Shown: positions 54,701 to 62,578 of the stretch, in pieces
Position numbering within the stretch: the stretch's first letter is position 1
Layout: each line of letters starts with the position of its first letter
NCBI RefSeq assembly: GCF_016722765.1
Contig: NZ_JAEQND010000006.1
Span: forward strand, 124,001 to 188,000
Source: Ramlibacter alkalitolerans
Lineage (GTDB): Bacteria > Pseudomonadota > Gammaproteobacteria > Burkholderiales > Burkholderiaceae_C
Direction of reading: 5' to 3'
DNA: 64,000 nt
Translations under genes and position numbers: made by a program
The notes under the pieces: generated by a model
The model's input: the letters and a program-made list of their open reading frames with translations, nothing else
Database searches by the model: none
What the model was told of the DNA's origin: nothing

Positions 54701-54929
54701 CCTCGAGGACGAGACCGGCCCGGTGAACGTGATCGTGTGGAAGCACGTGCGCGAGCAGCAGCGCGATGCGCTCCTGCATTCCAGGTTGATGGCGGTGCGG
54801 GGCGTGTGGCAGCGCGACGTGGACAGCGGCGGGCAGGTGAAGCACCTGATCGCCGAACAGCTCGAGGACCTCACGCCGCTGCTCGGGCGCCTGGGCCGCG
54901 GCGGCACGGCCTCGCGCGATTTCCACTGA
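51729..54929 (+). CDS. dnaE2: Error-prone DNA polymerase DnaE2 (ImuC)
   Basis: This 1066-residue alpha-subunit paralogue performs SOS translesion synthesis with ImuA/ImuB. The PHP domain starts [20 protein letters not shown]. The polymerase catalytic acids are in [20 protein letters not shown], with [12 protein letters not shown] and [13 protein letters not shown] nearby. [20 protein letters not shown] and the C-terminal OB fold ([22 protein letters not shown]) follow. Residues about 799-822 are encoded by a 28-bp-arm palindrome inserted in frame between [10 protein letters not shown] and the conserved [19 protein letters not shown]. It starts 15 bp after imuB. Confidence 0.96.
   Translation: [1066 protein letters not shown]
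54127..54186. repeat. Perfect 28-bp inverted repeat with TTCG loop inside dnaE2
   Basis: GCAAATTGGGGTCAGATTCC continuing AATTTCTC pairs without mismatch with GAGAAATTGGAATCTGACCCCAATTTGC around a TTCG loop (54155-54158). It reads in frame as [20 protein letters not shown]. Its composition is much AT-richer than the gene around it, and UUCG is an extra-stable RNA tetraloop. Confidence 0.95.
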
Positions 54930-54930
54930 C

Positions 54931-54960
54931 GAAAAAAAACCCGGTGCCGCGGCACCGGGT
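54931..54960 (-). terminator. Rho-independent terminator of the lipoprotein gene
   Basis: ACCCGGTGCC and GGCACCGGGT form a perfect 10-bp stem (54939-54960). On the minus strand it is followed by eight T residues, so it terminates the lipoprotein transcript. On the plus strand it lies just after the dnaE2 stop and may weakly end that transcript too, but lacks a T-run there. Confidence 0.88.
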
Positions 54961-54982
54961 CGCCCTCACGAAGCTCCTGCCT

Positions 54983-56746
54983 TTACGGCCGGCCGACGCT
55001 CAGGTTGTACAGGTGGGTCGAGGCGGGCGCCGAGTTGACCGACAGCACCACGTTCGTACCGGGCAGCGGCATCTGGTACACGCCCAGGACCGTGGAGGTC
55101 TGCGCGCGATAGCGCAGGCCCGGCAGCGGTGCGTTGTACACGACCGTGTCCTCGCGCCCGTCGCTGGCGCGTTTGCGCACGACGCTCGAAGACGCCGTGT
55201 CCACGCTCAGGATGGTGTTGCTGTCGGCCACGATGGTCGCGTTGTTCTGGCCCGGCGCCGCATTGAGCGGGCGCGCCAGGGTCACGTCCCAGTACTTCGA
55301 GAGGGTTCCCGCCGCGGGCAGCTGCTGCGGGTTCGGCTTGAACAGGACCAGGACGGTTTGCTCCACCGCCGGATCGGTGGAACCGACCTCGTTCGTGGTG
55401 CCGAACAAGGTCAGCGAGCCGCTGGGAGAGCGGTAGCCCCAGAAGCTGGCGGCCACGCTGGTGCCCGCCATCAGGTTCACGCCGCCGTCGTCGCGCGTCG
55501 CCACCTTCAGGTTGGTGGTGTCGGGCGTGCAGGTCGACCAGGTGCTGGCGCCGAACGGGTAGTCGCACGGCACGGCGGTGCCGTTGGCCGCGATGTCCAC
55601 CTTGCCCGGCGAGTGCACCAGGCCTTCACCAGGGATGAAGCCACCCTGGTGGAAGGTCCAGCTGCCGGTGATCTCGGCCAGCGTGTGCGATTGCACCGGG
55701 AACACGTACGCGATGTTGTTGCGGTTCGCGGTGAGGTTCAGGATGCGCGCTGCACCGACGCCGCTGGCGCCCATGGCGAAATCGAGCTGCACGTCGGCCG
55801 TGCCGTTGTTGCCGGCCACCTGGAACGCGCAAGCCTTGGCCGGGTCCACCGTGATGTCCAGGCCGGCGCCGGTGCTGCCCGGGCGCGTGATCTTCATCGT
55901 CCTGAAGTTCAGGTTGCGCACGTAGCTGGAGCCGAAGTACTCCACGATCCGGTAGTTGCCGCCCAGGACCGCGGGGCAGCCGGGCAGGCTGCCGGCGTCC
56001 ACCGAAGCCATCGCGTCCTGCAGGCCGCTGGTGCTGCCGCTGGCCGATGCGGTGGCGACCTGCGTCACGAGCTGCGGCAGCGCTTCCGGAGCGACCTTGT
56101 CACCCAGCTGGTCCAGCAGCTTGTCGTAGGCGTTGCCCTGTGCCGGCGCGCCGGACGTGGCGGCCACGAGCGGCGCCTTGAACGGGTCGATGCTGCCGAA
56201 GTCCAGGCCCGTGGCGTCCTTCAGCGTGGCCAGCACCGTGGTGGTGGCGGCCGAGAGCTTGTCGGCGGTGATCTGCGTCGCGCTCGTCGCGCCGAAATTC
56301 GCGAACACCTGCGTCGGCAGGCCGCCGGTGAGCTGCGCCACCACGATCTCCGTCAGCGGCGTGACGTTGGCCACGGCGCTGGTCTTGTTGGTCGTCGCAT
56401 CGCTGCTGCCCGCTTCCGTCACCGAGTGCAGCGTCACTTGAACGCCCGCCGCGCTCCCCGTCACACGGATGATGCAGGGGAGCGCGCCGCCCACGAGGCT
56501 GACGCTGTACGCACCACTCGCGCTGGTGGTGGCGGTGCCGTTCCCCGCCGCGCACTTCACCTGCACGTCGGCACCCGCCAGCGCCAGGCCCGTCGCCGCG
56601 GTGCCCGACACCTGCAGGCTGGCCGCGGGGGGCGTGGGCGTTGCGGGCGCGGCGACTTCGTCGTCGCCGCCGCCGCCGCCGCAGCCTGCCATCAGCAAGG
56701 CCACGGCCCCGGCGGCCATGGTCTTCGAGAGTGAATTGAAATTCAT
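54983..56746 (-). CDS. Large Gly-rich lipoprotein with N-terminal beta domain
   Basis: This 587-residue protein has a lipoprotein signal with lipobox LMAGC followed by GGGGGDDE, a typical flexible tether. Residues about 40-110 resemble a carboxypeptidase-regulatory or transthyretin-like beta domain (LQVSGTAATGLALAGADVQVKC...TTSASGAYSVSL). Residues 110-260 are helical (TPLTEIVVAQLTGGLPTQVF), and the rest is beta-rich with WTFHQGGFIPGEGLVHSPGK. This layout recurs in Comamonadaceae surface lipoproteins without known function. Probably outer-membrane anchored. Confidence 0.8.
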   Translation of the reverse strand: MNFNSLSKTMAAGAVALLMAGCGGGGGDDEVAAPATPTPPAASLQVSGTAATGLALAGADVQVKCAAGNGTATTSASGAYSVSLVGGALPCIIRVTGSAAGVQVTLHSVTEAGSSDATTNKTSAVANVTPLTEIVVAQLTGGLPTQVFANFGATSATQITADKLSAATTTVLATLKDATGLDFGSIDPFKAPLVAATSGAPAQGNAYDKLLDQLGDKVAPEALPQLVTQVATASASGSTSGLQDAMASVDAGSLPGCPAVLGGNYRIVEYFGSSYVRNLNFRTMKITRPGSTGAGLDITVDPAKACAFQVAGNNGTADVQLDFAMGASGVGAARILNLTANRNNIAYVFPVQSHTLAEITGSWTFHQGGFIPGEGLVHSPGKVDIAANGTAVPCDYPFGASTWSTCTPDTTNLKVATRDDGGVNLMAGTSVAASFWGYRSPSGSLTLFGTTNEVGSTDPAVEQTVLVLFKPNPQQLPAAGTLSKYWDVTLARPLNAAPGQNNATIVADSNTILSVDTASSSVVRKRASDGREDTVVYNAPLPGLRYRAQTSTVLGVYQMPLPGTNVVLSVNSAPASTHLYNLSVGRP

Positions 56747-57004
56747 GCTTCGTGGAAATGGGTGTGTTTGCGAACTTCCGTCCTCGGGAGCGAGGCCGAT
56801 GCCTTGATTTGCATCAAGAAACATTTGACACAAATCGAGGCGAAGCATCGCGGAAGACCACGCAGGGCGGCCATTCCTCGTTTGGGGAACATCTCCACGT
56901 TTCGTGCACAAAGGCACACGCCATGTAACGAGAAACGTTTCAATCACCTAAGGAGCGGGCCCGCTGCGACGCCGGGGGCCGGCAGGGCGGGCCGGGCTGC
57001 CGGG

Positions 57005-58204
57005 CTACGCGAGCGCTGCGTTGTGCGGCAGGTGCAGCAGCAGCCGCACGAGTTCGGGCTGCCGGTTCGTCGCGGTCTTCTGGTAGATGGCGCGCAACTG
57101 CTTGCGCACCGTGTCGTGCTGCGTGCCCTGCACCTGCGCAATCTGCTTGAGCGACAGGCCTTCGGCCAGCAGCGTGGCGATGCGCGCCTCCGCCGGGGTG
57201 AGGCCGAACACCGCGTACAGCAGGTTGCCGTCGATGGCGGGGGCCGATTGCGGATGGTAGAAGAGCAGCATCACCACCGGCCGCAGGCCGAAGGTGCCCA
57301 TCGCGCCCTGCGGCGACAGCACCGTGAAGAACGCATAGACGGATTCGTCCTGCCCCGGTTGCGCCACCCGCAGCGAGTGGAAGTCGCCTGCGAGCGCGGC
57401 ACCCGCGGCGTCGTGTGCATCCGCCGCCTTCAGCGACTGCTCCATGGCCGCGCAGCGGCGCAGCAGCTCCTGCAGGTGCGGCTCGGGCAGTCGCAGCAGG
57501 CCGTCTTCCACGCTCACGAGCCGGGTGGTGCGCAGCAGCTCCTGCGCGGCATCGTTGGTGTGGACCACCTCGCCTTCGGGGCTGGCCAGGATCACCGGCT
57601 GGCGCAGCTTGTTCACCAGCAGGTGCCCGACCAGCGCCTGGGTGGAGTAGATGAAGTTGCGCAGGCCGATGCGGACGGCGCGCCGCAGGTGCGGCATGAG
57701 GCGATCGAGGAAGGCCACCGTCCCCGGGGGCAGGGGGCCTTCGGCTGCGCCGCGGTGGATGGAGAAGATGATGGCCGCCTCCGGCGTGTCCACCAGCGTG
57801 CAGGCGCTCAGATAGCGGCGGTCGTAGGGCAGCAGCAGTTCCTGGTACAGCGGCAGCGTGTCGACCATCTCCTGCGGCACTTCCTCGTGGCAGTGGGTCC
57901 ACTCGCCGACCGGCTTGCCCAGGATCATCGGCAGGCGCGGGTCGTCGAGCCGGTAGCGCTGCATGTAGGCCAGCTCGCCCTCGACCGGCAGGTTCGCGCC
58001 ATCGCTGTACGAGAGCGTGGCGTGGCGCCGGTCGATGCCCAGCACGTGGATCGACTTGACGCCGAGCGCGGAGCGCATCGCCTCGTACACCCCGTGCCAG
58101 CGGGTCGGGTGTTCGGCGGCGTCGTAGATCAGGTCGAGGAGGCGGTGGAGAGACGACTCGGACAGGTCCATCGCAAGGTCTTCACTGCATTCTTCGCGTT
58201 GCAT
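57005..58204 (-). CDS. LuxR-family transcriptional regulator
   Basis: This 399-residue regulator has a C-terminal GerE HTH (about 330-392: LTPAEARIATLLAEGLSLKQIAQVQGTQHDTVRKQLRAIYQ). The long N-terminal sensory region includes a PAS-like portion (about 205-300, LRQPVILASPEGEVVHTNDAAQELL). It lacks a receiver and the acyl-homoserine-lactone domain. The ligand and targets are unknown. The 258 bp between it and the lipoprotein gene upstream hold no clear promoter-proximal hairpin. Confidence 0.9.
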   Translation of the reverse strand: MQREECSEDLAMDLSESSLHRLLDLIYDAAEHPTRWHGVYEAMRSALGVKSIHVLGIDRRHATLSYSDGANLPVEGELAYMQRYRLDDPRLPMILGKPVGEWTHCHEEVPQEMVDTLPLYQELLLPYDRRYLSACTLVDTPEAAIIFSIHRGAAEGPLPPGTVAFLDRLMPHLRRAVRIGLRNFIYSTQALVGHLLVNKLRQPVILASPEGEVVHTNDAAQELLRTTRLVSVEDGLLRLPEPHLQELLRRCAAMEQSLKAADAHDAAGAALAGDFHSLRVAQPGQDESVYAFFTVLSPQGAMGTFGLRPVVMLLFYHPQSAPAIDGNLLYAVFGLTPAEARIATLLAEGLSLKQIAQVQGTQHDTVRKQLRAIYQKTATNRQPELVRLLLHLPHNAALA

Positions 58205-58409
58205 GGGCGCCGCCGGCCTTCCCGGGGCGCCGAGGGAGTGTAGCGGCGGGGAAGCAGGAACATGCTCGTGGGACCGGCGATACGGTGAGGGTTTTCCCGG
58301 CGGAAAGCCGTCGCGCTGGTCAGGCTCGGACGCATGCCTTCCTGGGGCCGTGGCTTCACGCGGGGTCGGCCCGCTTCACCCGGCGACGCGTGCCAAGTAG
58401 CATGCGCGC

Positions 58410-58910
58410 ATGAGTGCCACTGCCCAGATCCGAAGGCTCACGCGCTACAACGCCTGGGCGAACGCACGGCTGTTCCAGGCTGTCTCCGAACTGCCGGAGG
58501 GCGCGGCCACCGCCGCGCGCCCCACGTTGTTCGGCAACATGGTGCACACGCTGAACCACTCCTTCGTCGTCGACCGCATCTGGCAGGCGCACCTCGAAGG
58601 GCGGCCGCACGGCTACACCGCGCTGAACACGAAGGAAACCCCCGGGTTCGCGGAACTGCGCCAGGCCCAGGCCGAGATGGACCAGTGGTACGTGAAGTAT
58701 GCGGACACACTGCCGCAAGACGCGCACGACGAGGCGGTCGCGTTCCGCTTCGTCGACGGCGGCGCAGGCACCATGAGCCGCGCGGACATCCTGCTGCACG
58801 TGGTGAACCACAAGACCTACCACCGCGGCTGGGTGGCCGACATGTTCTTCCAGGCCGGGGTGCGGCCGCCCGCCACGGACCTGCCGGTGTTCCTGCGCGA
58901 AGCGGGCTGA
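58410..58910 (+). CDS. DinB-family protein
   Basis: This 166-residue four-helix-bundle protein has RYNAWANARLFQAVSELPEG at the start. Its probable metal-binding histidines are in NMVHTLNHSFVVDRIW and LLHVVNHKTYHRGWVADM, the DinB triad pattern. DinB/YfiT-like enzymes include thiol-dependent transferases; the exact reaction is unknown. No LexA box is visible nearby. Confidence 0.92.
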   Translation: MSATAQIRRLTRYNAWANARLFQAVSELPEGAATAARPTLFGNMVHTLNHSFVVDRIWQAHLEGRPHGYTALNTKETPGFAELRQAQAEMDQWYVKYADTLPQDAHDEAVAFRFVDGGAGTMSRADILLHVVNHKTYHRGWVADMFFQAGVRPPATDLPVFLREAG

Positions 58911-58945
58911 CGGCCCGAACGGAAAGTCCGGACCCGCGCGGCGCG

Positions 58946-59971
58946 CTACGCCGACCAGACCCTCAGCGCCGCCAGCTTCGCGCGGTACGCCGCGACGACG
59001 GCGCGCGGGTGGTGGAACCCGAAGGTGAGGAGGGCGCGCCACGCATTCTTCGTTCGCATCGCGACGAAGGATCGCGCGTCGATCTCGCACTGCACCTGGA
59101 GCCGGTCGTCCACGCGCAGACCGTTCCAGGTGAGCATGAACAGCCGCGCCTCGTACCATGCGCGCGCGGGCACGGACAGCAGCCACGCCAGCACGATGGC
59201 CGCGAGGTACACCAGGTCGGCCTGCGTCTGGGGCAGGTCGGCGAGGGAGCCGAAGAGCGCCTGCCGCAGGAGCAGCACGGGAGCGACCGCCGTCACGAGC
59301 ACCGCCGCGCCGGTGACGAGCCACAGGCGCAGGTAGGTCGCGAAGGTCGCCTCCCACACGACCAGGGAACCGCCCACGCGCGTGTGCGTCAGGCGCAGGC
59401 GCAGGTAGTTGAAGCCCTGGCGTGCGAGCAGCGGGAACGCGATGGCCGCTGCTGCGGCGGAAACCGCGAGCCAGCGCAGGTCGAGGTCACCGAGTTCCGG
59501 TGCGTCGTCCGGGACGAGCGGCTGCGCGATGGCCCACGCGGCGCCCAGCAGCAGCAGCGGCCAGCTTTGCAGGTAGACCTCTCGCCACTGCGGCTTGAAC
59601 CAGGGCTGCAGCTGGCGCCACCGCACCGAACGCACTCGCCTCGACGCGACGATGCCCCAGAGGTAGGGAATGAGCAGCACACCGTACACGATCACGATGG
59701 GCATGGTCGGCCCGAGCTCGAACGCGTTGGCCAGGCGCAGCCCGATGAAACCGAACACCAGCAGGATCGCGCGCCAGCGCGTGCGCGTGGCAGGCACGTG
59801 GATCAGGGGCGTGTCGTCGATGCTGGTATGCGCGGCCAGGTATGCGGCCGTGTGGCGCCGCGCGATGGGGGTGTAGAGCCCGCCGAGGACGATGTTGATC
59901 AGGAGGTCCCGGCTGCCGTGGCGGCGCAGGTCTTCCGGGCTGCCGGTGAAGGTGAGGGGCAGGGGACGCAT
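58946..59971 (-). CDS. DUF898 (YjgN-like) membrane protein
   Basis: This 341-residue protein begins PLTFTGSPEDLRRHGSRDLLINIVLGGLYTPI and has WRAILLVFGFIGLR..., where YjgN-type proteins have their first helices. About seven membrane segments follow (WLAVSAAAAAIAFPLLAR, LWLVTGAAVLVTAVAPVLLL, VYLAAIVLAWLLSVPARAWYEARLF). It ends with ARSFVAMRTKNAWRALLTFG. The family is uncharacterised. It is convergent with the DinB gene. Confidence 0.87.
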   Translation of the reverse strand: MRPLPLTFTGSPEDLRRHGSRDLLINIVLGGLYTPIARRHTAAYLAAHTSIDDTPLIHVPATRTRWRAILLVFGFIGLRLANAFELGPTMPIVIVYGVLLIPYLWGIVASRRVRSVRWRQLQPWFKPQWREVYLQSWPLLLLGAAWAIAQPLVPDDAPELGDLDLRWLAVSAAAAAIAFPLLARQGFNYLRLRLTHTRVGGSLVVWEATFATYLRLWLVTGAAVLVTAVAPVLLLRQALFGSLADLPQTQADLVYLAAIVLAWLLSVPARAWYEARLFMLTWNGLRVDDRLQVQCEIDARSFVAMRTKNAWRALLTFGFHHPRAVVAAYRAKLAALRVWSA

Positions 59972-60333
59972 CGAAGAAGAAAAGGCTTGCGCCCGAAGCT
60001 GGCCAGTAGGATCGATGAGGGCGCGTTCGTTGCGGCGTGCTCGGCGCGCGCACGGAACGATCGCACCACCGTCGCCGGGACGGGAGACCGCAGGCGGTCT
60101 CCGCGAAATACGGCATTTTGCTCGATCGCAGTGGGGGGAAGAGAATGTCGGGCCGTGGCGCTTTACGGATCGAGCCAGCAGCATGATCGGCGCGGTGGCT
60201 CTCGCGAGGGCGGGCGAGGGGGCCAGCGCGCCACTCGCGAAGGGGCTGGTCAGCCGCGCTCGCCGCGACGGACGCTTTGGAGCGCGAGAGCGCGAGGCCG
60301 CACCGGGTTCAGCGCCCGGAAGGGGCCTGGCTC
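59972..60333. other. Non-coding gap between DUF898 and TlpA-like genes
   Basis: I see no convincing gene in these 362 bases. The start region must hold the DUF898 promoter. A perfect 9-bp palindrome, GGAGACCGC/GCGGTCTCC with only two bases between (60083-60102), is the one notable structure. No T-run follows it on either strand. The remainder is GC-rich without recognisable motifs. Confidence 0.6.
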
Positions 60334-60867
60334 CTACGGCGCCAGGACGCTCAGCACGGCGGACTCCAGTCCTCCGGCGACTCCGACACCGCGATCCATC
60401 TTGGCCCGCACGATGCCCTGCGCGTCCAGCACGACGGCTGTCGGATAGACGAAGACGCGTCCGAAGGCGCCCACTTCGCGCAGGCCGTCCGGACACTTGC
60501 CGGGCGGGCAGAGATCCTGCCTCGCCATGGCGATCCTCATCCCCGTCTGGGCGGCCTCCTCCTGCTTTGCGGCGCGCAGCCGGTTGTCATCCATGCTCAC
60601 GAACACGACCTGCAGGCCGCGATGCGCGTATTTCTGCAGCACACGCAGCACGGTGGGGCGGCCGCGTTCGATGCAGGGCAGGCACCAGTCAGCACCGAAA
60701 TACACCACCGTGGGCTTGCCCTTGAGGGCGGCGAAGTCCACGGGCGTGCCATCCACGTATTCGATGCGGTCCATAGCCTCCGGCGCCGCCCCGAGTTCAG
60801 GCTTGAATGCATGGGCGCTCAGCGCAAGCGCACACAGGGCGAAAGTGACGAGAATGGATCGGAACAC
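60334..60867 (-). CDS. TlpA-like periplasmic thioredoxin
   Basis: This 177-residue protein has a signal peptide (FRSILVTFALCALALSAHA). The redoxin fold carries active-site CxxC in VVYFGADWCLPCIERGRP, followed by LQVVFVSMDDNRLRAAKQ and the cis-Pro strand VFVYPTAVVLDAQG. An extra cysteine pair (DLCPPGKCPDG) lies between them, unusual for TlpA. GTG 60867 is preferred, with GGAGAG eight bases upstream. It is probably a periplasmic disulfide reductase or a cytochrome-maturation helper. Confidence 0.87.
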   Translation of the reverse strand: MFRSILVTFALCALALSAHAFKPELGAAPEAMDRIEYVDGTPVDFAALKGKPTVVYFGADWCLPCIERGRPTVLRVLQKYAHRGLQVVFVSMDDNRLRAAKQEEAAQTGMRIAMARQDLCPPGKCPDGLREVGAFGRVFVYPTAVVLDAQGIVRAKMDRGVGVAGGLESAVLSVLAP

Positions 60868-61179
60868 GGGAAGCTCTCCTCGGAGGCAGGAAACGCAAGG
60901 ACTCCGGCGCCATGCGGAGATCGAGACACTGCGAAGGGGCAGAGTATCCAGGAGGGAGCGCGGTGCACCATGCCCCATCTGGGGAGGGGCGCCCACCCGC
61001 CCCGGATCCGTGTGCAGAAATTCGGTGCCGGTGCGGCAGGTGCAACAGCAGACGGATCAGCCCCCGCAGCGGCCGACCGCAGCGGAGCCGAATTCGAGCC
61101 GACGACGACGGTGGGCGCCGGTCTCGGGGCCGGAATGTCGTCGACAGTCGGCTGATCCGCTAGAATCCGACGCTGGGCC
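60868..61179. other. Non-coding gap with possible LuxR-gene remnant, upstream of tRNA-Gly
   Basis: No intact gene is visible. On the minus strand, positions about 61060-61025 encode GLIRLLLHLPH, nearly the same as LVRLLLHLPH at the end of the LuxR regulator at 57.0 kb. The DNA TGCGGCAGGTGCAACAGCAG differs from that gene by one base in 20. It looks like a 3' fragment of a LuxR-type gene. The tRNA promoter must lie at the right end (about 61140-61175). Confidence 0.45.
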
Positions 61180-61253
61180 GCGGGCGTCGTTCAATGGTAG
61201 GACCTGAGCTTCCCAAGCTCAAGACGTGGGTTCGATTCCCATCGCCCGCTCCA
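61180..61253 (+). tRNA. tRNA-Gly (anticodon CCC)
   Basis: The acceptor stem GCGGGCG/CGCCCGC, D-arm GTTC-AATGGTA-GGAC, anticodon stem TGAGC/GCTCA with loop TTCCCAA (anticodon CCC), T-loop TTCGATT with stem GTGGG/CCCAT and an encoded CCA end are all present. A 74-base cloverleaf with no mismatches in the acceptor stem. Confidence 0.96.
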
Positions 61254-61325
61254 TCGCTCAGTCTGAGGCGTCTCCGTTCGGCGCGCGGTGGCGCTCCGGG
61301 GTCCGGTTTTCATGGGACCCACGGA

Positions 61326-61352
61326 CGATTCCCGCCGTGCGCGGGAATGACG
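61326..61352. repeat. Family B repeat, single half (B7)
   Basis: CGATTCCCGCCGTGCGCGGGAATGACG is the right end of a family B element, about 75 bp downstream of tRNA-Gly. The left end is not recognisable. Confidence 0.75.
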
Positions 61353-61395
61353 GAGAGGTGAGAGGCGTCGTCGTCGTCGCTTTGACGGTTCCCAT

Positions 61396-62438
61396 TCACC
61401 GCCGCGCCGCCTCCAGCTGCTTCCGCCGCGCCTCCCCCTGCCGCTCGAACATCCAGCCCGGATACTCCGCCGGCAGCTTGCTCACCGCGTCCAGCCGCTC
61501 CAGGTCCCCTGCCTCCAGCCGCACCTCGGTGGCGCCGATGTTGTCGGCCAGCTGCTCCGGCCGCTTGGCACCGACGATCACGCTGGTCACCTGCGGCTGG
61601 TGCAGCAGCCAGGCCAGCGCCACCTGCGGCACCGTGCAGCCGCGCGCCTGCGCGATCTCTCGCATCACGTCGACCACATCCCACGCGCGGTCCTTGTTCA
61701 CCGGCGGGAAGTCGAAGGCCGTGCGGCGGCTGCCTTCCTCGGCCTGCTGGTCGCGCCCGTACTTGCCGCTCAGGAGACCGCCCGCCAGGGGACTCCACAC
61801 CATCAGCCCCACCCCCTCGCTGCGCAGCATCGGGATCAGCTCGCGTTCCAGGTCGCGGCCCGCGATCGTGTAGTAGGCCTGCAGCGACTCGAAGCGGGCG
61901 AGCCCCAGCCGCTCCGAGATGCCGAGCGCCTTCACGATCTGCCATGCCGCCCAGTTGGAGACCCCGACATAGCGCACGTGCCCGTGCCGCACCAGCTGGT
62001 CCAGCGCGCGCACCGTTTCCTCGATCGGTGTGGTCGGATCGAAACCGTGGACCTGGTACAGGTCGATGTGTTCGAGCTGCAGGCGCTTCAGGCTCGCCTT
62101 CACGCCGTCGAGGACGTGGCTGCGCGTGTTGCCGCGCATGTTGGTGCCGGGCCCGGTCTCGCCGAACACCTTGGTGGCGACCACCACCTGGTCGCGCGCC
62201 ACCTTCAGGTTGCGCAGCGCCTGCCCGGTGATCTGCTCGGACATGCCGCCCGCATACACGTCGGCGGTGTCGATGAAGTTGATGCCGGCGTCGAGCGCCT
62301 GGCCCACCAGCCGCTCCGCATCCGACTGCTGCAGCTTGCCGATGGGCCCCACATGCCTTCGCTGCCGCCGAAGGTCATGGTGCCGAGGCAGAGCTCGGAG
62401 ACGAACAGGCCGGTGCGGCCCAAGGGGACGTGGCGCAT
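61396..62438 (-). pseudogene. Aldo/keto reductase, frameshifted near the N-terminus
   Basis: The N-terminus RHVPLGRTGLFVSELCLGTMTFGGSEGMWGP starts at ATG 62438. The rest of the protein (IGKLQQSDAERLVGQALDAG onward) is in another frame to the stop at 61396. One missing base in a G/C run at about 62344-62350 explains it: restoring it gives a 347-residue AKR. The body is intact, with FIDTADVYAGG, VVATKVF, LYQVHGFD and SPLAGGLLSG. Either a recent inactivation or a sequencing error in a homopolymer; a GTG at 62352 could start a truncated protein lacking the first strand. Confidence 0.85.
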
Positions 62439-62578
62439 GCGGGGGCTCCTCTCTTGCGAAGCAGCGATTGTGCGGCGACCCGTGCGGGATTGCGCAGGAT
62501 CAAACAATGCGGCGCGCGGCGCGCAGTGTGTCAGCAAACGTACATGCGGCGCTGCCCGGCCGCCCTACAGTAAGCCGC

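Noticed and set aside
58410..58910. SOS regulation of the DinB-family gene
   Set aside because: No CTG-N10-CAG site with an AT-rich centre is visible upstream; the DinB/YfiT family name does not imply SOS control here.
61180..61400. tRNA-Gly as an integration site of a genomic island
   Set aside because: No integrase, no duplicated tRNA 3' end and no change in base composition were found downstream.
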